Both the position numbers and the translations under genes were made by a program. Shown here piece by piece: positions 61,747 to 64,000 of a DNA stretch of 64,000 bases. Source of the stretch: Pseudalgibacter alginicilyticus (lineage in GTDB: Bacteria; Bacteroidota; Bacteroidia; Flavobacteriales; Flavobacteriaceae). Numbering within the stretch: the stretch's first letter is position 1; each line of letters begins with the position of its first letter. Location of the stretch: contig NZ_CP012898.1 of NCBI RefSeq assembly GCF_001310225.1, positions 2,852,001 to 2,916,000 of the forward strand, in the 5' to 3' direction. The notes under the pieces were generated by a model that saw only the letters and a list, made by a program, of their open reading frames with translations, was not told where the DNA came from and did no database searches.

Positions 61747-64000
61747 TTATAAGTTATTAATTGTCCAAGAGATATAATACATAGAGCCAATGTTGCCAGT
61801 ACCAAAAGCAGTTGCATAATCATCACCTAAAAGATTGGTTGCACCTAACTTAAATGATGACTTTAAGTCAGGGATTCTATAATTAATTTGTGCATCCACT
61901 ACGTGATAAGAAGGGATCTGTCCATCTCCAAAACTTGATTCCCAAAAATAAGTATCACTCCATCTCCATGCTAAATTAAAGCCAAAATTTTTGAATAATT
62001 CAGTATTGCCAAAAGTGGCCTTTACTTTATGTTCAGCAGTATTAAAGCTAGGCCTAAAATTAGGATTAGCTTCTTTGTCAAAATCAAAATTAGAATACGT
62101 GTAATTCGCTCCTAAATCAAAACCTCCCAATATTTTGGTATTGATAGCAATAGCACTTCCGTAAGAATTAACTTCTGTCTTTGAATTTGTATATGTTTGA
62201 TATCTTGCAAAATCATTGTTGCTAAGTGCAGCAAGTATTAATTGCGTGTCTTGATTTAATCCTGCAACAGAAGTTGGTATTTGAGGATCATATCCTGTTA
62301 AATCAAAATTAGCGTTATTACCGTAATATGTTGCAACTACAGATTCATTAGCTATGAAATCTTTATAGGTATTATAATATGCACTAAAGTCAATAATAAC
62401 TTTGTTAACTTTTCCTCTATACCCAACCTCAAAAGATTTTACTTGTTCTGGTTTAACATAATTTGGGTTTCCTATAAATTCACTCCCATTATCAGCAGGG
62501 TTATGTGTTGCCAAACCTGTTGCAATTGTTGCAGCCATAGAATTGTTATAGGCAGCTGAACCTGGTTGTGTAACCGAATTAGGTTGACCAAGATTGTTCT
62601 GAGCAAATTGACTAACACTATAATTTCTAATAAAACGATTACCAATATCATTAGCTCCCCCAATTAGAGTACCTAAACCTGTTACCAACCCAATGTATAA
62701 ATCTTGTGTATTTGGGTTTCTAAATCCTGTTTGATATGAGGCTCTAATGTTATGATTTTTTTCTATGGTATACCCAGCTGAAATTCTTGGTGAAAAAAAT
62801 CCATCAAATAGTTCTGATTTATCATAACGTAAAGACCCAGTCAATTTTAAATTTTCTAAAATTGTTTTTTGCACTTGAGTATAAATACCAATTTCTGAAT
62901 ATGGAATTGTGTTTTCAGCATCTGCATATATAGTACCGAATGAATTTAAGTTGTATTTCCTATATGATCCTCCAACTTGAATTTCTGCAACATCAGTTAA
63001 ATGACTAAAGTTGTAGTTGGCATCTGCGTGATAAATTTTAGAATTATCCTTGATTTTAGATCCAGTTAAAAAACTAGTGTCGTTAGTTACTTTATCAAAT
63101 GCATTTTGAAACGCTTGAGTTCCTGGTTCTAACCTACCTGTTTCTGCTGTTTGTCTAGCAATTTCATGAGCTTGGGCATCAGTAGCTCCTCCTAAGGTAG
63201 CTTGAACATAAGCTCCTGTGTATTCGCCAAACCAAGTTTCATGCGGTTTCCAAACAGCAAGTATATTAGGCCCAGCAACATCCATAACATACGTGTCTCC
63301 TGCTTTATCTGAGGTAACATAACCGCGAAGAAAGAAATTCTGGTTTTTGATTTCTAACTTATGTTGTTGCACAGAAAACCCATCTATTCTATAGCGTTGA
63401 GCTCCTTGATAAATTGTAGAACCTGTACCAACTTTACCTACATAGGCAATTTCAAAATCATTTTCCCAAGGTCTGTAATATAGTCCCCAATCTGCTTTAA
63501 CGCTTTCTGCATTATAATCGGTTAAATCTCTTTCAGCATACCCTGTTCTACTCACAGCCACAGCTGGTACTAATGCGTTTGCACCAGCAGGAAGAATTCC
63601 TAAATTTACTAATGTTAATGCAACATCATTAATGTTGGTTGTAACATTGTCTCCATAAATATTAACGCCATCATAATTAACATTAGTAGCTCTTGTACCA
63701 CCTGTTTTATCCTTGTCGTTATAATCTGTTGCAAACCAATCAGTTCCTTTTAAGTAACCAAAGTTAACTTTTGCTGCAAATTTATTACTGAATTTATGTG
63801 CTGCTCTAATTCCAAAATCAGTATATTGGTTGTTACCTGCAGCTTCTTGTGACGTAATTCCTTGTTTTATATAAGCACTTATTCCTGTAAAATCAAATGG
63901 ATTTTTACTTTGCATAAATAGTATACCATTAAAAGCGTTGGCACCATATAAAGCAGAAGCTGCACCTGGGAGTAATTCTACACTTTGAACATCTGTTTCA
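61747..64000 (-). CDS. TonB-dependent receptor, N-terminus beyond window
   Basis: At least 750 codons, open to the right edge. The first visible residues (VELLPGAASALYGANAFNG) are the end of the plug domain, so the CarboxypepD_reg and TonB box lie outside. An internal Met at 63915 is not the start. The barrel ends in GSMYYISWTINNL. No SusD-like protein follows; the SGNH lipoprotein is the partner. Ligand unknown. Confidence 0.9.
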   Translation of the reverse strand, partial: ETDVQSVELLPGAASALYGANAFNGILFMQSKNPFDFTGISAYIKQGITSQEAAGNNQYTDFGIRAAHKFSNKFAAKVNFGYLKGTDWFATDYNDKDKTGGTRATNVNYDGVNIYGDNVTTNINDVALTLVNLGILPAGANALVPAVAVSRTGYAERDLTDYNAESVKADWGLYYRPWENDFEIAYVGKVGTGSTIYQGAQRYRIDGFSVQQHKLEIKNQNFFLRGYVTSDKAGDTYVMDVAGPNILAVWKPHETWFGEYTGAYVQATLGGATDAQAHEIARQTAETGRLEPGTQAFQNAFDKVTNDTSFLTGSKIKDNSKIYHADANYNFSHLTDVAEIQVGGSYRKYNLNSFGTIYADAENTIPYSEIGIYTQVQKTILENLKLTGSLRYDKSELFDGFFSPRISAGYTIEKNHNIRASYQTGFRNPNTQDLYIGLVTGLGTLIGGANDIGNRFIRNYSVSQFAQNNLGQPNSVTQPGSAAYNNSMAATIATGLATHNPADNGSEFIGNPNYVKPEQVKSFEVGYRGKVNKVIIDFSAYYNTYKDFIANESVVATYYGNNANFDLTGYDPQIPTSVAGLNQDTQLILAALSNNDFARYQTYTNSKTEVNSYGSAIAINTKILGGFDLGANYTYSNFDFDKEANPNFRPSFNTAEHKVKATFGNTELFKNFGFNLAWRWSDTYFWESSFGDGQIPSYHVVDAQINYRIPDLKSSFKLGATNLLGDDYATAFGTGNIGSMYYISWTINNL

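Overview
The window is from a low-GC member of the Bacteroidetes, almost certainly family Flavobacteriaceae. The evidence is a full mutY-ssb-gldE-gldD gliding-motility block, a type IX secretion sorting domain on a secreted protease, four TonB-dependent receptors, the SUF-DUF59-DUF2480-DUF3078 gene order, and promoters of the Bacteroidetes type (TTTG, about 19 nt, TAnnTTTG) with essentially no Shine-Dalgarno sequences. I see no rRNA, tRNA, CRISPR array, insertion sequence, phage or integrase. Most of the window looks like chromosomal backbone with nutrient-uptake modules set into it.

Layout. 1-1213: 5' end of sdhA and complete sdhC (respiratory complex II). 1411-3291: secreted zincin metalloprotease exported by T9SS. 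3476-6915: Xaa-Pro aminopeptidase, aspartokinase and an ACT-like protein. 6972-9092: cupredoxin-like protein, AhpD-like protein, a 33-aa cysteine microprotein and an AraC regulator. 9227-12194: alpha/beta hydrolase, ThiL, and three paralogous small C-x3-GH(D/N)Y...CxxC proteins. 12395-21536: SUF iron-sulfur assembly operon (sufA-like, sufB, a lipoprotein gene, sufC, sufD, sufS, sufE, sufT-like), an ABC exporter and DUF2480, followed by two tandem DUF3078 genes. 23948-26237: RNase G/E, a 30-aa very basic protein and HU on the minus strand. 26377-29875: mutY-ssb-gldE-gldD. 29994-32529: HMA lipoprotein, EamA exporter, rplU with a long C-terminal extension, rpmA. 32696-38301: TPR/LuxR regulator, TonB receptor and beta-propeller phytase, a likely inositol-phosphate scavenging module. 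38993-43914: ahcY, phosphopantetheinyl transferase, PcrB/GGGP synthase family, and DUF4301 overlapping an ArfB-like ribosome-rescue factor. 43936-46968: promoter, TPP riboswitch and TonB receptor (thiamine uptake), then an orphan umuD. 47093-58072: penicillin acylase family protein and an iron/siderophore-type operon (TonB receptor, DUF4374, DUF4198, two small membrane proteins, PepSY reductase-like protein) divergent from an AraC regulator. 58191-60022: atpC and atpD. 60190-64000: SGNH lipoprotein and a TonB receptor that runs off the window.

How they work together. Iron is a recurring theme: SUF assembly, [4Fe-4S] MutY, complex II, and a siderophore-type receptor whose promoter holds a short TTAG-N-CTAA palindrome; a second copy of that core lies upstream of suf. 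Outer-membrane uptake appears as four separate receptor modules, each paired with a different local partner: phytase, riboswitch, reductase-type genes, or esterase. The best places to look for new biology are: the three small cysteine proteins around thiL; the leader hairpin of the suf operon; the nested inverted repeats between the siderophore receptor and its AraC regulator; the long inverted repeat touching the orphan umuD start codon; the DUF4301-ArfB overlap; the L21 extension; and RNase G/E without a CPxCxG Zn-link. I did not find one clearly unprecedented multi-gene system.
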